Shown here in pieces: positions 6,388 through 11,802 of a stretch of 11,802 nt of DNA (the first letter of the stretch is position 1; every line of letters begins with the position of its first letter). The notes beneath the pieces were generated by a model. The model was not told the DNA's origin, did no database searches, and saw only the letters and a program-made list of their open reading frames with translations. A program made the translations under genes and the position numbers. Origin of the DNA: an uncultured bacterium (GTDB taxonomy: Bacteria; Cyanobacteriota; Vampirovibrionia; Gastranaerophilales; Gastranaerophilaceae); the NCBI GenBank assembly GCA_905211505.1, contig CAJMAX010000036.1, forward strand, positions 1 through 11,802, given 5' to 3'.

Positions 6388-7629
6388 ATGAATACAATAA
6401 AAAAAGAAGCCACTATGGCTGAATTTTATGATGAGACAGAAGAAATCAAAAGCTCATCGACAATGAACGAACAGGAAGTTGAAAATCTTTCCGGCTCAAA
6501 TGTTAACGACAATGGTGATGGAGATTTTACTCCGTCGCCATTACAAAATGAAGGTGGTGAAACCGGTATATCTGCTTCTGATTTTGATGAAGAACAAGCT
6601 GAGGCAGAATGTGCTAAATTGAATTATCAGGTTGCGTTAGCGGCAAATGCATGTCGTGAAGAAAAATTTTCGACAGATTTAACTACAATCCCCGAAGAAA
6701 ATCGCTTTATTATCATTCCTAATGATTCTAAAAAGTTAGACAACTTTATTAAGGCGGGAGAAGATGCTGTTAAACTAGCAACCAAAATCTTAAACAAGCC
6801 CAATATGACAGCGCTAGAATACCATACTCTACATCAAAAAACAAAAAAACAAGGATTTATTGTGCTTGATGCGGCATTAAAATTAAGTGTCGCCATCAAT
6901 AACATAGAAACCCATAAAGGGATGCGTAGTGATTTGGCCCCCAATCCGTATCGAACGAAACCGCAAATTTTAAAGGAAGACTTCGGCTTAACCAAAAAAC
7001 AGGCAGAAAGATTACAAAGACTGACTGCGGAAGCTGTTGATAAAGAAAAGAAGTTTGCAAACGATAATGATGAGATTCCTACACTTACGCATGCTTTAAA
7101 ATTTGTAAAAAAAGATAAAGAAGGCGCTTCAACAGAAACCGATGGAGAGACTCCAGACGAAAATAATAGCGATGAGGATATAACAAATAAAATCGAGGTG
7201 CCAAAAGGCAAATATGATATTATTTATGCAGACCTCAACCGGTTTGATGAAAATTTTGACTTGTCTCAAGCGGCGAATGATAACGCCTTGCTTTATATGT
7301 GGGTTGATAAATCCCAACTTGCTACTGCCATTGACTTGATGAATAAAAATGGTTTTGAAAATGTAGACTGTTCTGTATTTATCCGAAACAAAGCAAAAAA
7401 AGGCGGTAAATATTTTCAGGATATGCACAAAATGGTTTTGGTTGGTAAAAAAGGTGATGTTAAAAGACCTTTCGCATTCAAAGCTGGTTCAGTTGTTTAT
7501 GAAAACGAAATTGGAGAAAATAACAGTTATGCTTATTATGAAAGCTTAATAAAACGCATGTATCCTGATGCTTCTTTTTGTAACCTCATTACTCAAGTTT
7601 CTTCTGAGGAGATTCAAAATGCAGAATAA
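6388..7629 (+). CDS. MT-A70-like methyltransferase with lost DPPW catalytic motif
   Basis: The start is placed at ATG 6388 (413 residues) because AAAGG lies nine bases upstream; an in-frame TTG at 6361 is less likely. Residues 1-75 are acidic and low-complexity. Residues 75-255 are a helical domain containing RSDLAPNPYRT and FGLTKKQAERLQRLTAEAV, of unknown role. From about 272 the MT-A70 (METTL3-type) fold is recognisable: YDIIYAD, then NALLYMWVDKSQLATAIDLM, NGFENVD, and MHKMVLVGKKGD. In active family members the first motif reads D-P-P-W; here it reads D-L-N-R (282-285). The Asp remains, but the PPW that holds the target adenine is gone, so it is probably not a catalyst by itself, similar in spirit to METTL14. 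Its last 11 bases overlap the C5 methyltransferase gene, so the two are made together and may form a complex. Confidence 0.75.
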   Translation: MNTIKKEATMAEFYDETEEIKSSSTMNEQEVENLSGSNVNDNGDGDFTPSPLQNEGGETGISASDFDEEQAEAECAKLNYQVALAANACREEKFSTDLTTIPEENRFIIIPNDSKKLDNFIKAGEDAVKLATKILNKPNMTALEYHTLHQKTKKQGFIVLDAALKLSVAINNIETHKGMRSDLAPNPYRTKPQILKEDFGLTKKQAERLQRLTAEAVDKEKKFANDNDEIPTLTHALKFVKKDKEGASTETDGETPDENNSDEDITNKIEVPKGKYDIIYADLNRFDENFDLSQAANDNALLYMWVDKSQLATAIDLMNKNGFENVDCSVFIRNKAKKGGKYFQDMHKMVLVGKKGDVKRPFAFKAGSVVYENEIGENNSYAYYESLIKRMYPDASFCNLITQVSSEEIQNAE

Positions 7630-8650
7630 TATTAAATATTTTTCCGGTTTTATGAGTGCCTCAGTTGGTTTTGAGTTTGCTGAGCAGCTTGGTTTTGAAT
7701 GTGTTTTGGGAAATGAGTTAAATCCAACACGTGCTAAATGGAGCCAAGAGAAGTTCCCGAATGCAGAAGTTGTTCAAAAAAGTTTTACTAACCCCAAAAT
7801 TTTTTCTTATCTGGTTCGGAGATTTAAGGAAGAAGGTTGCCGCTTGGCGACCTTCTCACCAAATTGCCAACCGTATTCCAAAGCAGGAAAGCAGCATCTA
7901 CATTCTACAGAAGCGTTTTTATTTTTGTATATTATTAAATTCATCAAACTAACAATGGCAGAAAATGCTTGGATTGAAAACGCTCTTGAATTTAAAGATG
8001 CTGTTTTGGATGACGACCCGAGAACAGTAGAACAGCGTATTCGTGATGAATTGGAGCCTTTGGGATACCATATTGAAGTCAAAATCCAAGATGCCGCAGG
8101 ATTCAAAACACCACAACACCGACGCAGAACTATTTTTCTAATTTCGCGTATTGGTGTATGGCAGCATCCTATTGAGTGCGATGAAAAGGATTATGTAACC
8201 GTCCGCCAAGCGATTGATCACTTGCCAAGTGTTAAGGCTGGAGAACATAGCTGTATACCATTCCACAATGGTCCTTACTTGCCAGCATGCCAGATTCCGT
8301 ATATTCATAATTATACAAAATCAAGCGATAGGATTCCTTTTGTATCAACAAAAGGCATTCCATGTAAAAAGCTTAAACCTCAATACGTCGCTTGTTGTAT
8401 TGATCCAGATAAACCGGCCAACACGATTGTTCAAGATAGTGATAGCATTACCGGATTTAGAACCTGTCATTATCGGGATAAGCGTTGTTTAACCGTTTTG
8501 GAAATTATGTTGTTAACAGGATTATCTGAAAACTGGTTTATTCCATTATGGGCCAGAAATGATGAGCAACTAATTCGTCATGTTTTAGGCGAGTGTTTTG
8601 CTCCTTTGCATGTTAAAGCTCTTTTGGAAACTATGCCTTGCGGTAATTAA
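7619..8650 (+). CDS. DNA (cytosine-5-)-methyltransferase
   Basis: The start is ATG 7619 (343 residues), not the upstream in-frame ATG at 7568, because TGAGGAG lies seven bases ahead and motif I begins eight residues in. The protein transfers methyl from SAM to cytosine C5 in DNA. Motifs in order: I, FSGFMSASVGFEFA (8-21); II, Glu33; IV, SPNCQPYS with catalytic Cys83; VI, ENA with Glu120; VIII, QHRRR (166-170); IX, RCLTVLE (289-295); X, GECFAPL (324-330). The target-recognition region lies between about 175 and 285. Unusual points are PNCQ instead of PPCQ and ENA instead of ENV; the catalytic Cys, Glu and Arg remain, so activity is likely. It overlaps the pseudo-MT-A70 gene by 11 bases. No restriction enzyme is visible nearby, so it looks like an orphan, phage-type methyltransferase. 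Confidence 0.92.
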   Translation: MQNNIKYFSGFMSASVGFEFAEQLGFECVLGNELNPTRAKWSQEKFPNAEVVQKSFTNPKIFSYLVRRFKEEGCRLATFSPNCQPYSKAGKQHLHSTEAFLFLYIIKFIKLTMAENAWIENALEFKDAVLDDDPRTVEQRIRDELEPLGYHIEVKIQDAAGFKTPQHRRRTIFLISRIGVWQHPIECDEKDYVTVRQAIDHLPSVKAGEHSCIPFHNGPYLPACQIPYIHNYTKSSDRIPFVSTKGIPCKKLKPQYVACCIDPDKPANTIVQDSDSITGFRTCHYRDKRCLTVLEIMLLTGLSENWFIPLWARNDEQLIRHVLGECFAPLHVKALLETMPCGN

Positions 8651-8667
8651 TTATTATTTTTACGAAC

Positions 8668-8697
8668 AGGAGAGATGTTAAAGTCTCTCCTTTTTTT
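8668..8697 (+). terminator. Strong intrinsic terminator after the C5 methyltransferase
   Basis: AGGAGAGA (8668-8675) pairs perfectly with TCTCTCCT (8684-8691) around an eight-base loop and is followed by a run of Ts to 8697. It closes the MT-A70/C5 operon 18 bases after the stop. Confidence 0.85.
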
Positions 8698-8733
8698 AAC
8701 CTCTCCTCCTTTAGGTGAAGAGGTTGTTTTTTT
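8698..8733 (+). terminator. Second tandem terminator (hairpin family copy B)
   Basis: AACCTCT (8698-8704) pairs with AGAGGTT (8719-8725), with seven Ts behind (8727-8733). It directly follows the first terminator. It belongs to the dispersed AACCTCT...AGAGGTT family seen also at 5467 and 10019. Confidence 0.7.
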
Positions 8734-8838
8734 CTTTATATATACATCGCAAAATCTCAAAAGTACGCAAAAAAATTAGTTTTGGAAAAATTTTTTTCAT
8801 CAAACCAACTCAAAAAATACAATTCTATATATTTGTAT

Positions 8839-8941
8839 CACAACCGGAAGCGACGAGTGCGGAAAGCGTTAAATACCGTTGTTTAAGCTGGTTTTAGCAG
8901 CACGGGATACAAGGAAACTGAAAACGTGTCCTTTGTCATTG
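8839..8941 (+). ncRNA. GC-rich island with paired arms, possible small RNA
   Basis: The 340-base gap from 8734 to 9069 has no convincing gene. Most of it is very A/T-rich, but about 100 bases here are close to half G+C. Two near-complementary arm pairs are visible: ACAACCGG (8840-8847) with CCGTTGT (8876-8882), and ACAAGGA (8909-8915) with TCCTTTGT (8929-8936), each with one bulge. Such islands in AT-rich DNA are often structured RNAs. It does not resemble a tRNA. The strand is a guess. Confidence 0.25.
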
Positions 8942-9069
8942 TTATACTTAAAATTTAATAAATAAAAACAATAAAACATAAATAAAATAAAGACTTAAGA
9001 ATAACAAAAGATAAAATAATACATAAGAAGATACAGACGAAATACTATAAAAGGAAGGTAATACGAAAG

Positions 9070-10020
9070 ATGAAATCCTTAAGAAAGAAGATGTCAAAAC
9101 AGATACACGATGACAAATGTCACAATGTATCATCCATGACAACAGAAGGGATAAGGAAGATGTTGCTAAGGCAGAAGATGACGCTAAGACAAAATGTCAG
9201 GAAGTCATCCGGTCAAGCAACAGAGACTGTTACTCCCTTATATATTTATGTTGGTTACAGATATGTATTATTAAATACTTCTTGTTTGTCTTTTCCTATA
9301 TATAATAAGTATGTTACTTCTATCTGTATTTCTTATCCTTATGATTTTAGAAAAAGTGATGCGTCGGAAAAATCTAAAAAGGATCACTCAATCTGCAAAT
9401 GCTTGGAAACAGCTAACTCCAGTCAAAACATTTCCATAAACAAGCCTAAAACAGCCCGCAACAAGCCGATTTACAAAAATCTAAGCAAACCTATACCGAA
9501 TAAAACGACTGAGTCCTGCGATCAAAAAACAAGATGTTTGCAATCTGAGACTGTTAAACAAGAATTGAATAAATGGCTGACCGGTATCTATAAACCTACA
9601 CATCTTTTAACAATTCGCTTGCCTGAAAACTGGTCTAATACCGATGAATTCAAGTCTAAAAGCCATTTGCGAATGATTATGAAGATTTTTGAGAGAAGTT
9701 TATTAGGTAAGCATTGGAACAGACATCATTTGCCTTTTATTGTCTTTGCTGAGAATGGAACTGATACGGATTGGCATTATCATATTTTATTAAATCAGAA
9801 TAATTTTACAAATCAGGAATTACAAAACGCTATTCTGGCAACAACTATCAAGCTGAGATTGTCTTTTTATTGTTTAAGGCTAGATACAATAGAAAAATAC
9901 TTAGATACCGTAGAAGAGTATTGCTCTAAAGAGATGAAAATTTATTGGAATGGCAAATTTGACAGTGACAGAATGGTTTTATCTCATGATTTATTTTATC
10001 TGCCTTATAATGACAATTAA
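9070..10020 (+). CDS. HUH-endonuclease-like (Rep-type) protein
   Basis: The 316-codon frame has two parts. Residues 1-165 are low-complexity, rich in Lys, Ser, Tyr and Asn, and may be partly untranslated: the ATG at 9070 has GGAAGG 11 bases upstream, but no later ATG exists before the conserved part. Residues 166-316 carry the order of motifs seen in rolling-circle Rep proteins: motif 1 HLLTIRLP (178-185), motif 2 WHYHILL with the HUH pair His236/His238, preceded by Glu228, and motif 3 EYCSKE with Tyr284 as candidate nucleophile and Lys287. YCSKE is strikingly like motif 3 of circovirus-type Rep. No helicase domain follows. The expected role is nicking one DNA strand and linking to its 5' end, for replication, conjugation or transposition. 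The family call rests on motifs only. Hairpin copy C begins at the stop codon. Confidence 0.6.
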   Translation: MKSLRKKMSKQIHDDKCHNVSSMTTEGIRKMLLRQKMTLRQNVRKSSGQATETVTPLYIYVGYRYVLLNTSCLSFPIYNKYVTSICISYPYDFRKSDASEKSKKDHSICKCLETANSSQNISINKPKTARNKPIYKNLSKPIPNKTTESCDQKTRCLQSETVKQELNKWLTGIYKPTHLLTIRLPENWSNTDEFKSKSHLRMIMKIFERSLLGKHWNRHHLPFIVFAENGTDTDWHYHILLNQNNFTNQELQNAILATTIKLRLSFYCLRLDTIEKYLDTVEEYCSKEMKIYWNGKFDSDRMVLSHDLFYLPYNDN

Positions 10021-10046
10021 CTTCTGCTCCCTCATGGGAAGAGGTT
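10019..10046 (+). repeat. Dispersed hairpin family, copy C
   Basis: AACTTCT (10019-10025) pairs with AGAGGTT (10040-10046) with one wobble, and an inner CCC-TCAT-GGG hairpin extends it. It overlaps the stop codon of the HUH gene and is followed by an A-rich, not T-rich, stretch, so it is not a standard terminator on the plus strand. Confidence 0.55.
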
Positions 10047-10057
10047 ATAAAAAAGAT

Positions 10058-10083
10058 TTTGACGTTAATGGCAATTTATTTTT
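10058..10083 (+). repeat. 26-bp dispersed element, copy 2
   Basis: It matches 5209-5234 at 23 of 26 positions (differences at positions 10, 12 and 14, all transitions). Here it lies between hairpin copy C and a T-run terminator, downstream of the HUH gene. Confidence 0.6.
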
Positions 10084-10121
10084 ACAACCTATGACACAAC
10101 TAGGTTAAAGGTTGTTTTTTT
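10084..10121 (+). terminator. Intrinsic terminator with an alternative stem
   Basis: ACAACCT (10084-10090) pairs with AGGTTGT (10109-10115), followed by Ts to 10121. An alternative stem AACCTA/TAGGTT (10086-10091/10101-10106) uses the same 5' arm and would block the terminator stem, as in attenuators. Confidence 0.6.
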
Positions 10122-10159
10122 CTACGACAGAAATGGAAATTTAACCGTTTACAAATCCC

Positions 10160-10193
10160 AAGAATCGCGACATATCAATAATATAAGATTCTT
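10160..10193. promoter_or_regulatory. Inverted repeat carrying two GANTC sites upstream of the adenine methyltransferase
   Basis: AAGAATC (10160-10166) and GATTCTT (10187-10193) are perfect inverted arms with a 20-base spacer, about 75 bases before the methyltransferase start. Each arm contains GANTC, the site methylated by CcrM in alphaproteobacteria. Operator function and methylation sensitivity are inferences. Confidence 0.35.
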
Positions 10194-10266
10194 TTGATGG
10201 TTATAACACATTGTGAATAGGTATTATTATGTTTAAGTCTTATTCTATGGTTATGTTCTAAAATTT

Positions 10267-10707
10267 ATGAAGAAGCGTAACCTAAAAATAAATGACGATT
10301 GGAAAACTCCTAAATCCTTATATGATAGCTTGGATAAAGAGTTTCATTTTGACTTTGACCCTTGTCCGTTTAAGCATGACATAACTTTATGGAATGGATT
10401 GGAGATTGATTGGGGACGCAGTAATTTTGTTAATCCTCCATACAGTCGCAAACTAAAAGAAGATTTTATTAGAAAAGCTTATCAGGAATATCTGAAAAAT
10501 AAAATTGTTGTGATGTTACTTCCGGTTTCAACATCTACTAAGATTTTTCATGAAATTATCTATCCCAACTGCGAAATACGATTTTTGAAAGGCAGAGTAA
10601 AATTTGAAGGAATTAATTCTTTTGGTGAGCCTGTTTGTAACAAATGTGGAATGTTTGACAGCATGGTTTGCATTTTTAGACCTGAAACATCTCCCATTGT
10701 GTCATAA
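10267..10707 (+). CDS. Phage-type DNA N6-adenine methyltransferase (Dam family, PF05869-like)
   Basis: This 146-residue protein matches the small phage N6-adenine methyltransferase family. DDWKTPKSLYDSL (10-22) is the usual N-terminal signature, DPCP (31-34) follows, the catalytic motif NPPYS is at 56-60, LLPVSTSTKIFH at 84-95, and FLKGRVKF at 107-113. It should transfer methyl from SAM to adenine N6 in DNA. The target sequence cannot be read from it. A CNKC pair (124-127) is inserted before the final conserved strand; it is unusual and might bind a metal. There is no clear ribosome site before ATG 10267, and an in-frame stop at 10234-10236 with no other start between, so this start is forced. 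No partner nuclease is adjacent. Such enzymes in phages and plasmids guard against host restriction. Confidence 0.92.
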   Translation: MKKRNLKINDDWKTPKSLYDSLDKEFHFDFDPCPFKHDITLWNGLEIDWGRSNFVNPPYSRKLKEDFIRKAYQEYLKNKIVVMLLPVSTSTKIFHEIIYPNCEIRFLKGRVKFEGINSFGEPVCNKCGMFDSMVCIFRPETSPIVS

Positions 10708-10710
10708 ACA

Positions 10711-10779
10711 ACCCGTGGACTCAGAAATTACTTTTTGATAATAAAACCTATACCAAAAGCAAAATCGTTATCCACGGGT
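10711..10779. repeat. Inverted repeat ACCCGTGGA/TCCACGGGT between convergent genes
   Basis: The 9-base arms at 10711-10719 and 10771-10779 are perfect reverse complements, 51 bases apart, in the gap between the adenine methyltransferase and the minus-strand SAM-like gene. Nearby CTTTTTG and CCAAAAG (10731-10737, 10753-10759) can extend the pairing. There is no proper T-run on either strand. It may be a transcript-end structure or a recombination/protein site. Confidence 0.5.
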
Positions 10780-10794
10780 CAAAATATAAAAAAC

Positions 10795-11052
10795 TTAAGC
10801 CAGTTTTTCAGAAGCAAGAAACATCTTGAAACGTCTCAAAGCCTGGCGAACGGATGTATGACTTCTTTTTCCATAACTGGATTTTTCACCGGTTGTTTCA
10901 TATTGCGGAAGAATAGAGGAAAGATTTTCAACCAAGTGAGAGAGTGTAAACTGTTCGTTTCTGCAAAGTCTTTCAATTCTTCCTGAGTAATCAGCGGAAG
11001 TGCTTGCGCTGTAATTCTGTTCTAACAACCAGTTTTCAAAATTCTTTAACAT
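10795..11052 (-). CDS. Stand-alone SAM-like core-binding domain of a tyrosine recombinase
   Basis: This 85-residue protein resembles the N-terminal DNA-clamping domain of phage integrases and Xer recombinases: FENWLLEQNYSASTSADYSGRIERL (residues 5-29), a variable loop, and a final helix VRQALRRFKMFLASEKLA (68-85). The frame ends where the catalytic domain would begin, and no R-H-R-H-Y catalytic motifs follow, so it cannot recombine DNA by itself. It could bind DNA as a regulator, compete with an integrase, or be a truncated integrase remnant. The ribosome site AAGGAG, eight bases before the ATG, overlaps the stop of the 42-residue gene, so it is coupled to it. The only other recombinase piece in the window, at 1170-1769, lacks exactly this domain. 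Confidence 0.65.
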   Translation of the reverse strand: MLKNFENWLLEQNYSASTSADYSGRIERLCRNEQFTLSHLVENLSSILPQYETTGEKSSYGKRSHTSVRQALRRFKMFLASEKLA

Positions 11053-11064
11053 AACACCAACTCC

Positions 11065-11193
11065 TTATAACTTAACAATTTCGGTAAAAACAGCACAACC
11101 ACGAGCTTTTTCAGCTTCGCAAGCTTCGATTGCCTCACTCAAATGGTAATAAATTGTCGGCATTAACACACCATTGACTTTGATTTGATACAT
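11065..11193 (-). CDS. Small hypothetical protein (42 residues)
   Basis: The frame begins MYQIKVNGVLMPTIYYHLSE and ends in EIVKL. It has a strong ribosome site, AAAGGA, seven bases before the ATG, and its stop lies within the ribosome site of the SAM-like gene 12 bases downstream. The pattern of a short strand, a helix with Ala and Glu, and a final strand suggests a tiny folded domain. I do not recognise a family. Organisation in a coupled pair makes it more credible than its size suggests. Confidence 0.6.
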   Translation of the reverse strand: MYQIKVNGVLMPTIYYHLSEAIEACEAEKARGCAVFTEIVKL

Positions 11194-11211
11194 AAGATTT
11201 TCCTTTCATAA

Positions 11212-11295
11212 TTAGTTGTTTTGCTCATTTACAATTTTATTATGTCGGGAAAAATCACATCCGCGAGCCCCCTTTTTTCTACTTTTTAATGACAT
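11212..11295 (-). CDS. Possible 27-residue basic protein
   Basis: A short frame starting MSLKSRKKGARGCDFSRHNK, 18 bases upstream of the 42-residue gene and in the same direction. Highly basic, with one Cys. No ribosome site is seen, so it may be spurious; the tight spacing with the next two genes is the only support. If real, it would be the first gene of a three-gene unit. Confidence 0.25.
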   Translation of the reverse strand: MSLKSRKKGARGCDFSRHNKIVNEQNN

Positions 11296-11373
11296 TTTTG
11301 CTACGATTGGGGAATTTAAAATAAAAACAAGTACTTAACTTAATGACAGTTGTGATAATAGTCGTTTGTAAAA

Positions 11374-11408
11374 TAAAAAAAATGCCCCATCATAAAAGGC
11401 GGGACATT
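11374..11408 (-). terminator. Intrinsic terminator of the minus-strand gene at the window end
   Basis: On the minus strand AATGTCCC (plus 11401-11408) pairs with GGGGCATT (11381-11388), eight pairs with one wobble and a 12-base loop, followed by a T-run (11374-11380). It lies 12 bases after the stop of the gene at 11421-11802. Confidence 0.8.
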
Positions 11409-11420
11409 CTATTGATGAAA

Positions 11421-11802
11421 TTAATTACATATTTTGACGTTATTATTGTCTGTTGTACAGCATTTCAGCGTTTTATTTTTAAGATAGGTTTGATATTCAA
11501 TCTCAGAAACTTTAAAATTAGTTTTTTTGAAAGCTCGAATTCGCTTACCTTCCCAATTATATACACCTACATCTCTATGCAAATATCTCCAATCTTTATA
11601 ACATTCTCCATCTGCATATTTATCTGAAGTATAAATAAAATAGTATTTATCTTCACATCCAACGAAAACTTCCAGCAATAAATTAGCAACTGGTGAAGAT
11701 GTACAATTGCTTTTTAGCAGTATACCATCTTTAGCAAAATCTATAACTTTAAGGGCGCTACCGGGGGCATGCTTGACAAAATCAACGACCTGCAGGACAA
11801 GC
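11421..11802 (-). CDS. Hypothetical protein, 5' end outside the window
   Basis: The frame is open from the window edge to a stop at 11421-11423, giving at least 127 residues; the internal TTG at 11678 is not the start, since coding continues upstream (GSALKVIDFAKDGILLKSN, then CTSSPVANLLLEVFVGCEDK). The C-terminal part is rich in aromatic and charged residues (YYFIYTSDKYADGECYKDW, RYLHRDVGVYNWEG) and has five or more cysteines, suggesting a small beta-rich, possibly exported protein. I recognise no family. The terminator at 11374-11408 marks the end of its transcript. Confidence 0.6.
   Translation of the reverse strand, partial: LVLQVVDFVKHAPGSALKVIDFAKDGILLKSNCTSSPVANLLLEVFVGCEDKYYFIYTSDKYADGECYKDWRYLHRDVGVYNWEGKRIRAFKKTNFKVSEIEYQTYLKNKTLKCCTTDNNNVKICN

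Noticed and set aside
8715..8897. 60-codon plus-strand frame after the C5 methyltransferase.
   Set aside because: It starts inside the second terminator and runs through A/T-rich DNA into the GC island without a ribosome site or protein-like composition.
9070..9560. Treating the first 165 codons of the HUH frame as a defined domain.
   Set aside because: The composition is low-complexity with no recognisable motif, and the ribosome site is poorly spaced. It is kept in the feature only because no later start is obvious.
10711..10779. Integron attC site.
   Set aside because: The long-stem shape is suggestive, but the arms lack the RYYYAAC/GTTRRRY core pair and the neighbouring genes are not arranged as cassettes with an integron integrase.

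Overview
This window looks like an accessory or mobile region of a low-GC bacterial genome. I estimate a GC content in the mid-30s to about 40 percent. The best guess for the host is a gut-type alphaproteobacterium, because the exported-protein pair, the Fic protein, the orphan methyltransferases and paired GANTC sites all fit that group. No housekeeping gene or rRNA pins this down, so the taxonomic call is weak.

Layout. (1) 77-1035, plus strand: a lipoprotein alpha/beta hydrolase overlapping a small exported Cys-rich protein. (2) 1036-1769: four copies of an ACTCATTATA palindromic half-site followed by a tyrosine recombinase that is only a catalytic domain. (3) 1766-3315, minus strand: a two-gene operon of a 328-residue soluble protein and a four-helix membrane protein. 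Its architecture, and to my eye some of its sequence, resembles the phage lambda RexA/RexB exclusion system. (4) 3433-4828, minus strand: a class II Fic protein with a C-terminal winged helix, preceded by an exactly 11-bp-periodic tandem repeat and an unknown 84-residue gene. (5) 4860-5500: a hairpin-rich intergenic zone with several terminator-like structures, followed by an unknown 110-residue gene on the minus strand. (6) 5877-8733, plus strand: two possible mini-ORFs, a long structured leader, an MT-A70-like protein whose catalytic DPPW has become DLNR, and an overlapping C5-cytosine methyltransferase, closed by tandem terminators. (7) 8734-10121: a long A-rich non-coding stretch containing a small GC island, then a protein with HUH-endonuclease motifs (HYH and YCSKE). 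(8) 10267-10707: a phage-type N6-adenine methyltransferase. (9) 10795-11295, minus strand: small genes including a stand-alone recombinase core-binding domain. (10) 11421-11802, minus strand: a gene running out of the window.

How the parts may fit together. The content is typical of a prophage, plasmid or integrative element: site-specific recombination parts at both ends, an HUH initiator-like protein, three methyltransferase-fold proteins without an obvious restriction enzyme, a Fic protein and a candidate abortive-infection pair. A family of related hairpins (AACCTCT...AGAGGTT) sits at the 3' ends of three genes. A 26-bp element occurs twice, about 4.8 kb apart. The most promising undescribed items are the Rex-like pair, the pseudo-MT-A70/C5 methyltransferase operon with its switch-like leader, and the HUH protein with its surrounding repeats.
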